From Bacteroidetes bacterium GWC2_46_850 (GTDB taxonomy: Bacteria > Bacteroidota > Bacteroidia > Bacteroidales > Dysgonomonadaceae): 64,000 nucleotides of DNA. Location of the stretch: contig MENQ01000016.1 of assembly GCA_001768325.1 (NCBI GenBank), positions 141,633-205,632 on the forward strand, written 5' to 3'. Positions 18,786-29,312 of this stretch are shown piece by piece (position 1 is the first letter of the stretch; each line of letters starts with the position of its first letter). The position numbers and the translations under genes are program-made. The notes beneath the pieces are model-generated. The model saw only the letters and a list, made by a program, of their open reading frames with translations. It was not told the origin of the DNA and ran no database searches.

Positions 18786-21700
18786 ATGAACGGGAAGTAT
18801 CTGCTTCATGCCCAGATCAGTTTGTCGGGTATACGAACAGAAGTGCATTATGACCACCTGTCGGGTCTTTACATCTTCGAAAACAAAATAGGCAACATGG
18901 TGGTGGGTACATCCCACTCCATGACATCGCGTGAGTATATGGAATACAGGCTGCGCCGAACACAGACCGACTATTTCCGAAAACGCAACACACTACATGC
19001 CGACAGCCTGCAGCCACCCATAACAGCTTTTTCACTTTCCGGAATGAGAAAACGACAAGACCCGCTGGAAACGATCTTCGGACCGGGAGGGGTGCGGCTT
19101 ACAACACAAGGATACCTGGAAATATCGGCCGGAATGAACAGAAATGTCACCGACAACCCCACCCTTCCGCAGCGGGCACGCAAGCGGACCATGTTCGACT
19201 TCGATCAACAGATCCAGCTCAATGTAAACGCAAAGGTGGGAGATAAAATTGACTTCGATATCAATTATGATACCGAGGCGACCTTCGACTTTCAAAGCAA
19301 ACAGCTCAAACTGGCCTACCAGGGCAATGAAGATGAAATCATCCAACATATTGAAGCAGGCAACGTGAGCATGAACAGCAGCAACTCACTTATCCAGGCA
19401 GGTGTTGCTCTGTTCGGGATCAAATCGGAACTACAGTTTGGTAAGTTACGGATAAACAGTCTTTTTTCACAGCAACAATCTGAGTCACAAACCATCAATA
19501 CCCGCGGGGGAATACAAACAATACCTTACGAATTCTCCGCCGACCAGTACGATGAAAACAGGCATTTCTTTCTGGGTTACTGGTTTCGGGAGAAGTATGA
19601 CAAAGCGCTGGAAAAGCTACCTTACATTCAGTCTCCTGTCTCCATCACCAGAATGGAAGTATGGGTGACCAACAAGCGGGGCGATTATGCACAGGCAAGA
19701 AACATCATCGCCTTTGCCGATCTCGGGGAGGAGAAATATGTCCACAACAGCGGCTGGGTGCCGCAAGATGCAGCGGGAGTGCCACACAACAATGCCAACA
19801 CGCTGTACGGGCAGCTCACAGGCATCTGGGCAGGAGCACGGGTAAGCAGCGAGACTGCACAGATTTTTCCTGGCAGCGTCATTGCCGGCATGGACTACGA
19901 AAAACTGGAAAATGCGCGTCGTCTCACATCTGCTGAATACAGCTTCCAGCCACAACTGGGATATCTCTCTTTGCGTATGCCCCTGCAGCCCGATGAAGTG
20001 CTGGCAGTTGCGTATGAGTTTACCTACCGGGGAGAGGTATATCAGGTAGGAGAATTTTCCTCCGACATGGGAGATATCGCTGGTAACAATAGCAGCGAAG
20101 ACAATGCACTTTTCCTGAAGCTACTTAAGCCGGTGTCGCTGTCGCCCCGCGCCTACACCTGGGATCTGATGATGAAAAATATCTATTCCATCGGGCAGGG
20201 CGCCTATAACATACAACGGGATCAGTTTCGGTTACAGATCACCTGGCAAAGTGACACGGCGGGGGTGTACCTGAATTATATTCCAGAAAGCATCATCGGA
20301 GATGAGTTGCTGCTGCAACTGCTGCACCTCGACCGTCTAAACAGCAGAAATGATCCTTCCCCCGACGGCATTTTCGACTTTCTGGAGGGCTATACGGTAG
20401 ATTCACAAAACGGACAGATTATTTTTCCGGTGTTAGAGCCCTTCGGCTCCTATCTTCGTGAAAAAATAGGCAACGAGACCATCGCGGAAAAATACGTTTA
20501 TCAGGAACTATATGACTCTACACTTACAATGGCACGACAGCTTCCGGAGAAAAACAAATTCCGGATCAGTGGTGAATACAGAGGTTCCTCCGGCTCGGAG
20601 ATCAACCTGAATGCCATGAACGTGGCACGGGGATCGGTACGTATTACCGCAGCCGGCACGGCACTCACCGAAGGGATCGATTACACGGTAGACTATCTCG
20701 CCGGCACGGTAAACATCATCAATCAGGCTATCCTGGCAGCAGGGACACCAGTGAGTATCACACTCGAGAGTCAGCAATTATCGCAGATGCAGCGAAAAAC
20801 GTTGATGGGGCTGGATATGAATTACGATTTCTCCAAAAACGTCTCACTCGGTGCCACGTTGATGCACTATTCCGAAAAGCCGCTCACCATGAAGTCGGCT
20901 TTCGGAGATGAATCTTCCAAAAACACGTTGTGGGGAACCCATCTGAACTACAGGAAGCAATCATACCTACTCACCAACCTCATCGACATGCTTCCTTTCG
21001 TGGAAGCCACCGTACCTTCTCAACTGACGGCAAATCTTGCATTCGCGCAAATGCTTCCGGGTCATTACAAAAACAAATATACCGGCGGCTATTCCTATCT
21101 CGATGATTTTGAGTCCTCCACTTCGGCCATCGACCTGCGGACGCCCTATGCCTGGTCGCTCGCAGCCACACCCTACAACAACACCTCTTCCGGTCTGTTT
21201 CCGGAGGCATCACGCACAAACAACATCGATTACGGAAAAAACCGGGCGCAACTGGCCTGGTTCTACATCGACGGGATCTTTACCCGAAGGAACTCCAACC
21301 TTACACCTGTCCACATTAAAAACGATGCCGACCAGCTTTCCGATCACAGGGTGCGGGAGGTTTACGAGCGGGAAATCTTTCCCAACCGCGATGCATTGTA
21401 CGGTCAACCGGCAACACTGCCCGTATTGAATCTCTCCTTCTACCCGGATGAACGGGGACCCTATAATCTGGATACCGATGTTGATGGAAATGGCAGGCTA
21501 CACAATCCAAGCAAACGATGGGGCGGCATCACCCGACGCATGGAGACACGCGATTTTGAAGCAGCCAACATCGAGTATATTGAATTCTGGCTGATGGACC
21601 CCTTTATGAACGACACGACGGGAACCTCCCGGGGAGGTGATCTCTATTTTAACCTCGGCGAAATATCGGAAGATGTGTTGAAAGACGGAAAAAAGTTTTT

Positions 21701-24700
21701 CGAGAACGGGTTGCCTGTCGATGGCGACACCGCTGCTGTGGGAGTGTCGGTATGGGGAAAATATTCCAGGAGACAATCCACCGTATATGGCTTCGACAAC
21801 TCATTGGGAATGGCATCGCGCAAATTGCAGGATACAGGACTGAACGGTCTGAGTGGTGAAGAGGAGAAAATATTTCCAACCTATTCGGTATATCTCAACG
21901 AGCTGAAGCCCCGTCTTTCGGGAGAGACACTGTCGCGAATGCAAAGCGATGCACATTCACCACTTAATGATCCGGCGGGCGACAGCTTCCGCCATTACCG
22001 CGGACAGGAACAGGACCGACAGCAATTGAGCATCCTCGACCGCTACAAATATTACAACGGCACCGAAGGTAACTCGCAATCGCCGGAAGACAATGACCCA
22101 TATCACAGCGCCTCACGTACAACTCCCGACGTAGAAGATATCGACAACGATCATACCCTGAATGAAAATGAATCCTACTTCCAATACAAAGTATCCCTTC
22201 GTACTGGGGCACTGGAGGTGGGTTCCAATTTCATCACGGATAAAAGGGAGGTGAGCCTGAAGTTGCGTAACGGAAACGACGGCAGCGTAACCTGGTATCA
22301 GTTCAGGATACCGATACGTGAATATCAGACCCGCACGGGCAATATACAGGGATTTAACAACATCCGTTTTATGCGAATGTTTCTCACCGGCTTCGAAGAA
22401 CCGGTGTTTTTACGTTTTGCCACCCTGGAACTGGTACGCAGTGAATGGAGGAGTTACCGTAACAATCTCATCTCCGGTGGGGCCCTCTCCGGGAGTGGCA
22501 ATCTCGAGATATATGCCGTAAATATCGAAGAGAACGGAAGCAGGACACCGGTTAATTATCTGTTGCCTCCCGGTGTGACACGCATACTGGACCCGGGGCA
22601 GCCTCAACTGCGGCAGGAAAATGAACAGTCACTCTCCCTCAAGATAACGCAACTTGATCCGGGCGACTCCCGGGCGGTGTATAAAAACAGTATGTATGAT
22701 CTGCGTCGCTACAAACGCATGCAACTATTCGTCCATGCAGAGCAGCTGCCGGATGATCCGGGTATATTGCAGGATGGCGATCTCTCCATCTTCCTGCGTC
22801 TGGGGTCGGACTACAGAAACAACTTCTACGAGTATGAGATTCCCCTTCGTCTCACACCCTGGGGACAATATAGTGCTCATACCCCTTCGGGACAGCAGGC
22901 GGTATGGCCGATAGAAAACATGTTCGACTTCCCGCTGGAACTGTTCACAAAACTGAAGCTCGATCGCAATGCGGATCAACATCCCGGAAACGGAATCGAT
23001 TATTTCACACCCTACACGCAGACCGATCCCGGGAAGACGGATAACCGGGTTACCATCGTAGGTAATCCGTCACTGGCGGAGGTGAAGGTATTGATGATCG
23101 GCATCCGCAACAAAAGCCGGGAGATAAAGTCGGGAGAAATATGGGTAAACGAAATGCGGTTGACTGAGTTTGACGAGGAAGGAGGCTGGGCTGCACAGGG
23201 CAATGTGGACCTGGCGCTCTCTGATTTGGGGACAGTTCATTTTTCGGGACGAAAAGAGACTGCCGGTTTTGGAGCACTCGACCAGAGTCTGCTGGCACGT
23301 CGCAACGATGATTATACCACGCTGCAGGTCTCCATGAACATGGAATTGGGGCGTTTTCTTCCAAAAAAAGCGAAGATATCTGCTCCCTTTCATTACGTCT
23401 GGTCCAACGAAACGTCGGCGCCCCTCTACGATCCTTTCAATCAGGATATCCTACTGAAAGAGACATTGAACAGGGCCGGCAATCAGTCTATCCGCGATTC
23501 CATAAAGAATGTGGCACTTACCGGCAGAAGCATCCGGAGCCTTGGCCTCAACAACGTGAAGATCAACATTAAAAGCAAGAATCCCATGCCGTATGATCCG
23601 GCAAACTTCAGCTTTGGCTATACGAGGAATGAAGAAAAACACCATAGTCCCGACAAGGAATATGCTTCGGCGAAGGATTTCAGGTTAGAGGCTCAATATT
23701 CCTATACCTCTTCGGTAAAGCCGTGGGAGCCATTTAAAACATTGGAAAGTTCTTCAGGCTGGTCAAGGCTGGTTCGATCGCTGAATTTTAATTACCTGCC
23801 CAACAGCATCCGGGTAAGCAGCATCATCTCGCGCCACTATCAGGAGATGCAGCTGAGAGACTTACAAACATTGGCAGAGGGACTCATGCAATCGAAAAAG
23901 AAATATCTTTCTTTTAACAGCGATTTCTTCTGGAACAGGGATTTCTCTTTCACCTGGGACCTGACCAAAAATCTGCATACTTCGTTCCGCTCCGGCACCA
24001 TTGCGGAAATTGAGGAACCCTACCTGCAGGTCAATAAGGAGATCAACCGCAGCGATTATGAAATATGGAAAGATTCGGTTGTACAGAGTATTCGTGGACT
24101 GGGTAAACCGTTCAGTTATGCCCAGACGGCCGACATTACTTATACCCTCCCCTTTGCACAGATACCCATCATGAATTGGATCAGCTCCAGTGCAGCCTAC
24201 AATGCAGGGTACCGATGGGAACGCGGTGCAAGTATTGAGGGGGAAAATATGGGTAACTTCCTGCAGAACGATCTCTCATTCACCTTTCAGAGCCGGTTTA
24301 ACCTGAATGCCCTTTATAGCAAGATACCTTTCCTGCGTCAAGCAAACAATGGTTTTGGCGGCAGCGAAGAGATGACACACGGTGATACACGCCAAAACGG
24401 CTTTACCGGTCATGATGTGACCCAATTGCTGTTTCGCGTCATGATGATGGTGCGTCAGGTAAATCTCAACATCGGCTATAAGACCAGGACCGACCTTCCC
24501 GGTTATAAACCGTCAATAGGCAATTTCTTCGGACAGCTACAAAATACAGACGGTCTTCTCCCGGGTCCGGGTTTTGCCTTTGGCCTGGAAGGAGGAGAGA
24601 AATTTATCAGGGATGCCATGGCCCGTAACCAGCTGGTGATAGACAAAGACAATCTCAGGCCGGCTATTTTCAACCGGACACAGAACATCAGGATGGATGC

Positions 24701-25799
24701 TTCCATAGAACCGTTTCCGGGACTCAGTATATACCTCCACGCATTGTATGAGGACAACCAACGAACGGAAATGCAATACATGCTTGAAGGAATGCCCCGG
24801 GTTCGCGGCGGAAGTTTTGCCATGAGCATACTTTCTCTCTCCTCCGCATTCGAACTGGCCGGAGCAGACAACCATTACTATTCTCCGGCTTTTGAACATT
24901 TTCAGACATACCGTGAAGAAGTAGCTGCACGGGTACGCAAACAATATGTAGCAACCCACTATCCCTCAAGCGGATTTCTTACCGGCAGCAGTATCAGCGG
25001 AGAACCATTCAACCCTGCGGTGGGAGATGTACAACGGAATTCGGCAGATGTGCTCATCCCCTCTTTTCTGGCTGCCTACACCGGCAAAGATCCCGAGAAG
25101 ATTGGTCTTGGCGCCTTTCCCGCACTCTCTTCCATGCTGCCAAACTGGAATATCTCATTCAACATGACGAAAGTTTTTCCCGGACTGCAATCGCTTTTCA
25201 GGTCACTCACCCTCAATCATCAATATATATCCCAATATAGGATAGGTTCGTTCTCATCCTTTCTGAGCTGGATTCCAGCAGGTGACGGAAGTGAAATGGG
25301 ATTTATCCGCTATGTGGTTTCGGGAGCTCCACTGCCCTCCTCTCCCTACGATATCTCAACAGTGAGCATCGTGGAGAGTTTCAATCCGCTTATCGAGATG
25401 AACAGCGTTTTCAACAACGAATTGAGTCTAGGTTTGCGTTTCAACCGGACACGATCGGTAAATCTGAATATCTCATCGGTACAGATTGTGGAGGCGAAAG
25501 ACAACGACATGGTTGTGGGATTAGGTTACAGCATATCGAAAGATCTAAACATCCGGCTGGATGTTTCCCATAAAATCACCCGGGTGTTAATCAGAAAAAT
25601 TGAAACCGGATTCACCCAGGCCACAGATGGTATTCAAACAACCTCTGTTCGTTTTGCAGCCGACCGTGCCATGAGCAAGTCCATGACCCTCCGTGTTTAT
25701 TTTGACAAAATCATCAACAAACCGCTTGTATCATCGGGCTCCTACGCGACGGCCGACACCAGTGCAGGCATAAGCTTACGATTCAATCTGAATCCTTAA
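18786..25799 (+). CDS. sprA: SprA/Sov cell-surface protein, T9SS outer-membrane translocon component
   Basis: 2337 aa from the first ATG; GYLSLRMPLQPDEVLAVAYEFTYRGEVYQVGEFS, GYSYLDDFESSTSAIDLRTPYAWSLAATP, FEAANIEYIEFWLMDPF are SprA signatures. True start probably upstream (see findings). Confidence 0.92.
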   Translation: MNGKYLLHAQISLSGIRTEVHYDHLSGLYIFENKIGNMVVGTSHSMTSREYMEYRLRRTQTDYFRKRNTLHADSLQPPITAFSLSGMRKRQDPLETIFGPGGVRLTTQGYLEISAGMNRNVTDNPTLPQRARKRTMFDFDQQIQLNVNAKVGDKIDFDINYDTEATFDFQSKQLKLAYQGNEDEIIQHIEAGNVSMNSSNSLIQAGVALFGIKSELQFGKLRINSLFSQQQSESQTINTRGGIQTIPYEFSADQYDENRHFFLGYWFREKYDKALEKLPYIQSPVSITRMEVWVTNKRGDYAQARNIIAFADLGEEKYVHNSGWVPQDAAGVPHNNANTLYGQLTGIWAGARVSSETAQIFPGSVIAGMDYEKLENARRLTSAEYSFQPQLGYLSLRMPLQPDEVLAVAYEFTYRGEVYQVGEFSSDMGDIAGNNSSEDNALFLKLLKPVSLSPRAYTWDLMMKNIYSIGQGAYNIQRDQFRLQITWQSDTAGVYLNYIPESIIGDELLLQLLHLDRLNSRNDPSPDGIFDFLEGYTVDSQNGQIIFPVLEPFGSYLREKIGNETIAEKYVYQELYDSTLTMARQLPEKNKFRISGEYRGSSGSEINLNAMNVARGSVRITAAGTALTEGIDYTVDYLAGTVNIINQAILAAGTPVSITLESQQLSQMQRKTLMGLDMNYDFSKNVSLGATLMHYSEKPLTMKSAFGDESSKNTLWGTHLNYRKQSYLLTNLIDMLPFVEATVPSQLTANLAFAQMLPGHYKNKYTGGYSYLDDFESSTSAIDLRTPYAWSLAATPYNNTSSGLFPEASRTNNIDYGKNRAQLAWFYIDGIFTRRNSNLTPVHIKNDADQLSDHRVREVYEREIFPNRDALYGQPATLPVLNLSFYPDERGPYNLDTDVDGNGRLHNPSKRWGGITRRMETRDFEAANIEYIEFWLMDPFMNDTTGTSRGGDLYFNLGEISEDVLKDGKKFFENGLPVDGDTAAVGVSVWGKYSRRQSTVYGFDNSLGMASRKLQDTGLNGLSGEEEKIFPTYSVYLNELKPRLSGETLSRMQSDAHSPLNDPAGDSFRHYRGQEQDRQQLSILDRYKYYNGTEGNSQSPEDNDPYHSASRTTPDVEDIDNDHTLNENESYFQYKVSLRTGALEVGSNFITDKREVSLKLRNGNDGSVTWYQFRIPIREYQTRTGNIQGFNNIRFMRMFLTGFEEPVFLRFATLELVRSEWRSYRNNLISGGALSGSGNLEIYAVNIEENGSRTPVNYLLPPGVTRILDPGQPQLRQENEQSLSLKITQLDPGDSRAVYKNSMYDLRRYKRMQLFVHAEQLPDDPGILQDGDLSIFLRLGSDYRNNFYEYEIPLRLTPWGQYSAHTPSGQQAVWPIENMFDFPLELFTKLKLDRNADQHPGNGIDYFTPYTQTDPGKTDNRVTIVGNPSLAEVKVLMIGIRNKSREIKSGEIWVNEMRLTEFDEEGGWAAQGNVDLALSDLGTVHFSGRKETAGFGALDQSLLARRNDDYTTLQVSMNMELGRFLPKKAKISAPFHYVWSNETSAPLYDPFNQDILLKETLNRAGNQSIRDSIKNVALTGRSIRSLGLNNVKINIKSKNPMPYDPANFSFGYTRNEEKHHSPDKEYASAKDFRLEAQYSYTSSVKPWEPFKTLESSSGWSRLVRSLNFNYLPNSIRVSSIISRHYQEMQLRDLQTLAEGLMQSKKKYLSFNSDFFWNRDFSFTWDLTKNLHTSFRSGTIAEIEEPYLQVNKEINRSDYEIWKDSVVQSIRGLGKPFSYAQTADITYTLPFAQIPIMNWISSSAAYNAGYRWERGASIEGENMGNFLQNDLSFTFQSRFNLNALYSKIPFLRQANNGFGGSEEMTHGDTRQNGFTGHDVTQLLFRVMMMVRQVNLNIGYKTRTDLPGYKPSIGNFFGQLQNTDGLLPGPGFAFGLEGGEKFIRDAMARNQLVIDKDNLRPAIFNRTQNIRMDASIEPFPGLSIYLHALYEDNQRTEMQYMLEGMPRVRGGSFAMSILSLSSAFELAGADNHYYSPAFEHFQTYREEVAARVRKQYVATHYPSSGFLTGSSISGEPFNPAVGDVQRNSADVLIPSFLAAYTGKDPEKIGLGAFPALSSMLPNWNISFNMTKVFPGLQSLFRSLTLNHQYISQYRIGSFSSFLSWIPAGDGSEMGFIRYVVSGAPLPSSPYDISTVSIVESFNPLIEMNSVFNNELSLGLRFNRTRSVNLNISSVQIVEAKDNDMVVGLGYSISKDLNIRLDVSHKITRVLIRKIETGFTQATDGIQTTSVRFAADRAMSKSMTLRVYFDKIINKPLVSSGSYATADTSAGISLRFNLNP

Positions 25800-26045
25800 A
25801 ATGGAACAGGATCATTTCATCATGAGAGAAATCATTCCTGGAAATAGTGCTTAATTCTAAATAAAACCTAAATAATCGAATAAACAAGCTTTTTTTCTTA
25901 ATTATTGTTGCATATATGGTTTTTTTACGCTTTTTTTTAATTTTAAGAGGATATGTTAAACAAAAAAGTCGTTTATTTGTTAAATTAAAAGCGACAAGAC
26001 GATCTTTGAAATATAAAATTGTCACTTAATAAGGAGTAAGTAAAG

Positions 26046-27605
26046 ATGAAAAAATCGACAATTTGGTTGCTTGCCCTGGTGATGTTATCCGCGTTTCTTG
26101 CGTTGCTGTTCCTGCAGGTCAGATACATGCGTACGAGCATGGCTATCCGTTCACAACAATTCGATGAACAGGTAACAAGGAGTCTCTACAACGTGATGAA
26201 AGATCTCGAGCAGGATCAGACCCGTGATTATCTCGAGCAGGACATGATTGAGTCGGAGAACAGATATTCACAGTACAACCAACCACAGGGAACACAACAA
26301 ATTACCCGGGAGCGGACAACCGCTGCCATTACGAATCCCGATGGAAGTGAAACAAGAATTGCATTGGATATCACACGGCAGTCCACACGTCCGCAGGAGC
26401 AACCCGAACGGGTATTCCTGTCGCCCAATCAGGGTGCCAGTACGATCTCAAAAACACAGTATGATATGCAGCAGTCCCTGTCGAAAAGATATCTGCATGA
26501 ACGGTCGTTGCTGGATGAGGTTATTTTTAAAATACTGAACCGTGCAAGCAATGCACCGATCGAAGAACGGATCGATTTCAACAAGGTAGAGCAATATATT
26601 CGTTATGAGCTCTCCTACAATGGACTGAATGAACCGTTCAGTTTTCAGATCGTGGATTTCAACAACAAGGTGGTCTACTCATCACCCGGCTTCTCAACAA
26701 AGTATCGGGATGCGATTTACAACCAGATTCTGTTTCCGAATGATCCGCCGGCAAAGTTAAACAGGTTAAGGGCCTATTTCCCGACTAAAAGGAATTATGT
26801 ATACAGCGAGCTTTCCTTTTTCATACCATCGCTGATATTTACGTTTATCCTGCTGATAACGTTCATATTTACAGTGGTTTCGCTGTTCAGACAGAAGCGT
26901 TTGTCTGAGATGAAGAATGATTTCATTAACAACATGACGCACGAGTTGAAGACACCTGTCTCCACCATCTCGCTCGCATCCCAGATGCTTAAGGATGAGT
27001 CTATATTGAAGTCGCCCGAGGTATTTAAACATGTCACCGGTGTGATACATGATGAGACCAAACGATTGAGTTTTCAGGTAGAAAAAGTTTTGCAGATGTC
27101 GCTCTTCGACAAGCAAAAGACCACACTGAAGATGAAAGAGATGGATGTGAACGACCTGGTGGTCAGCGTTGCCAACACACATGTACTCAAAGTTGAAAAA
27201 CTGGGCGGAACACTCGATATTGATTTGCAGGCCGAGCATACCACGATCAAGGTAGATGAAATGCATTTCACCAACGTACTCTTCAACATCCTCGACAATG
27301 CATTGAAATATCGGAAAAAGGATGTAGCGCCTGAATTAATGATCCGTACCCGGAATGAAGGCAGTAAGATCATCATTTCCATTGAGGATAACGGTATCGG
27401 CATGAAAAAGGAAGATGCAAAGAAAGTATTTGAAAGATTCTACCGTGTGCCTACCGGCAACCGACACGATGTAAAAGGGTTCGGACTGGGACTGGCATAT
27501 GTAAAGAAAATCGTAACTGACGTGAATGGCACCATTCGTGCTGAAAGTGAAATAGGTAAAGGGACAAAATTTATAATTAGTTTACCCGTAATAACACAAA
27601 AATGA
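26046..27605 (+). CDS. rprX: sensor histidine kinase RprX-like
   Basis: 519 aa; two TMs, HisKA NNMTHELKTPVSTISLASQML, HATPase GFGLGLAYVKKIV; followed at once by an OmpR-type regulator. Confidence 0.9.
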   Translation: MKKSTIWLLALVMLSAFLALLFLQVRYMRTSMAIRSQQFDEQVTRSLYNVMKDLEQDQTRDYLEQDMIESENRYSQYNQPQGTQQITRERTTAAITNPDGSETRIALDITRQSTRPQEQPERVFLSPNQGASTISKTQYDMQQSLSKRYLHERSLLDEVIFKILNRASNAPIEERIDFNKVEQYIRYELSYNGLNEPFSFQIVDFNNKVVYSSPGFSTKYRDAIYNQILFPNDPPAKLNRLRAYFPTKRNYVYSELSFFIPSLIFTFILLITFIFTVVSLFRQKRLSEMKNDFINNMTHELKTPVSTISLASQMLKDESILKSPEVFKHVTGVIHDETKRLSFQVEKVLQMSLFDKQKTTLKMKEMDVNDLVVSVANTHVLKVEKLGGTLDIDLQAEHTTIKVDEMHFTNVLFNILDNALKYRKKDVAPELMIRTRNEGSKIIISIEDNGIGMKKEDAKKVFERFYRVPTGNRHDVKGFGLGLAYVKKIVTDVNGTIRAESEIGKGTKFIISLPVITQK

Positions 27606-27606
27606 T

Positions 27607-28320
27607 ATGGAAGAGAAATTGAAAATTTTTTTATGCGAAGATGATGAGAATCTTGGCATGTTGCTGAGAGAATACCTCCAGGCAAAAGGATTTGACACCG
27701 ATCTGTTTCCCGATGGAGAAGCCGGTTTCAAAGGATTCGTGAAGACAAAATATGATCTGTGCATCGTGGATGTGATGATGCCCAAGAAAGACGGCGTAAC
27801 GCTGGTAAAAGAGATCAGAACCATCAATACGGAAATCCCTGTAATTTTCCTGACAGCAAAAAACATGAAGGAAGATGTACTGGAAGGTTTCAAAGCAGGA
27901 GCCGACGACTATATCACCAAACCTTTCAGCATGGAAGAACTGGTACTGCGTATTGAAGCCATCATCCGTCGTGTGAAAGGCAAAAAGAGCAAGGAACAGC
28001 AGGTGTATAATTTTGGCACAATGACCTTCGACACCCAAAAGCAGATTCTGATAATCGGTGATACGCAAACAAAGCTTACCACCAAGGAATCGGAACTGTT
28101 ATCGCTCCTTTGCGCACATGCCAACGACATTCTGGAACGCAACCACGCACTGAAACAGATCTGGGAAGAAGACACCTATTTCAATGCACGCAGCATGGAT
28201 GTCTATATCACGAAACTGCGTAAATTATTGAAACCGGAACCCAACATCGAGATCATCAACATCCACGGAAAGGGATACAAACTGATTGTACCTACCGAAG
28301 AGGAGAATGCCGAAAAATAA
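27607..28320 (+). CDS. rprY: OmpR-family response regulator RprY-like
   Basis: 237 aa; receiver domain (CIVDVMMPKKDGV, VIFLTAKN, ITKPFSMEEL) plus winged-helix (RSMDVYITKLRKLLKPEPNIEIINIHGKGYKL). Confidence 0.92.
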   Translation: MEEKLKIFLCEDDENLGMLLREYLQAKGFDTDLFPDGEAGFKGFVKTKYDLCIVDVMMPKKDGVTLVKEIRTINTEIPVIFLTAKNMKEDVLEGFKAGADDYITKPFSMEELVLRIEAIIRRVKGKKSKEQQVYNFGTMTFDTQKQILIIGDTQTKLTTKESELLSLLCAHANDILERNHALKQIWEEDTYFNARSMDVYITKLRKLLKPEPNIEIINIHGKGYKLIVPTEEENAEK

Positions 28321-28345
28321 GATTAGGTATATCAACCTTCTTAGG

Positions 28346-28375
28346 AAGCCGCCCCGTAAAGAGGCGGCTTTTTTA
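28346..28375 (+). terminator. rho-independent terminator after rprXY
   Basis: AAGCCGCC-ccgtaaaga-GGCGGCTT stem followed by TTTTATT. Confidence 0.88.
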
Positions 28376-28416
28376 TTGATGATAAACAACATCATTTCGT
28401 TTTTTTCGGTAACAAA

Positions 28417-28448
28417 TTTGTAACATTAAATTTAATCCGTTACTTTTG
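28417..28448 (+). promoter_or_regulatory. Bacteroidota promoter (TTTG-N20-TACTTTTG)
   Basis: TTTG 28417-28420, TACTTTTG 28441-28448, 20-nt spacer, just upstream of the CDP-alcohol phosphatidyltransferase gene. Confidence 0.7.
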
Positions 28449-28481
28449 CCATGAAAGATGTTTCACGTATAAAAGAACCCG

Positions 28482-29210
28482 GTGATGAAAAATAGTAAAA
28501 GAAGCATGGCGAAGTCGCTCAGGCTCATCGCCACAGATCGGCAAAGAACAAACGCACTGCGCGTATGGGAACAGAAGACAATTGCTTATCTGGTCCAGAA
28601 AGTGCCGGCATGGCTAAGCTCGGACGGCCTCACAGCCATAGGCTTTTTTGGCAACCTGATGGTAGCATCCAGTTTTGTAATGGGAGCTTACCTGAATCAC
28701 TACTGGCTTTTGCTGTCGCTGCTTGGGTTCGCCATCAACTGGTTGGGTGACTCACTTGATGGTCGCCTGGCCTACTACCGGAATAAACCCCGCAAATGGT
28801 ACGGTTTCTCACTCGACGTAACGGTAGACTGGATAGGAACCATCCTCATTGGACTGGGATTCTCCATTTTTGTCCCAGGTCTCTGGAAATATGCAGGATT
28901 CATGTTCGTGGTGCTGTACGGGTGGGAGATGATCACCGCCCAACTGCGTTATAAGATTGGGGGACAGTACTCCATCGACTCGGGCATTTTTGGTCCAACC
29001 GAAGTGCGCTTGCTATTAGGCACCATCATTACCTTTGAGGTATTCGTGCCGGGCTCCATTCAATTTCTTGCCACTGCAGCCTGTTTCTTCCTGCTGATAT
29101 CCAACATTGTTGAAGGAAAACGATTGCTTCTTCTGGCCGACGAACAGGATAAGGCTGATCGTCTGGCGAAGGAAACAGAGCGGGAGACCCTGCGCAAGGA
29201 AAATGCCTGA
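28482..29210 (+). CDS. CDP-alcohol phosphatidyltransferase family protein
   Basis: 242 aa multi-TM; NWLGDSLDGRLAYYRNKPRKWYGFSLDVTVDW resembles the DG-x2-AR-x8-G-x3-D-x3-D motif. Confidence 0.82.
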   Translation: MMKNSKRSMAKSLRLIATDRQRTNALRVWEQKTIAYLVQKVPAWLSSDGLTAIGFFGNLMVASSFVMGAYLNHYWLLLSLLGFAINWLGDSLDGRLAYYRNKPRKWYGFSLDVTVDWIGTILIGLGFSIFVPGLWKYAGFMFVVLYGWEMITAQLRYKIGGQYSIDSGIFGPTEVRLLLGTIITFEVFVPGSIQFLATAACFFLLISNIVEGKRLLLLADEQDKADRLAKETERETLRKENA

Positions 29211-29289
29211 GTTGTTCCCACACGTTTCATTGGATTCTGCACGTTGAAGTTTCACCGCCAAAATATGCCTGTTTAAGCCAAAAAAAAAC

Positions 29290-29297
29290 TACCTTTG
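29290..29297 (+). promoter_or_regulatory. -7 box TACCTTTG upstream of the YicC gene
   Basis: Exact TAnnTTTG match 15 nt before the likely start codon at 29313. Confidence 0.5.
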
Positions 29298-29312
29298 TGC
29301 AAAACAAAAAAA

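Noticed and set aside
24503-24969. Overlapping minus-strand ORFs of 81-140 aa
   Set aside because: Antisense to sprA, no domain signature.
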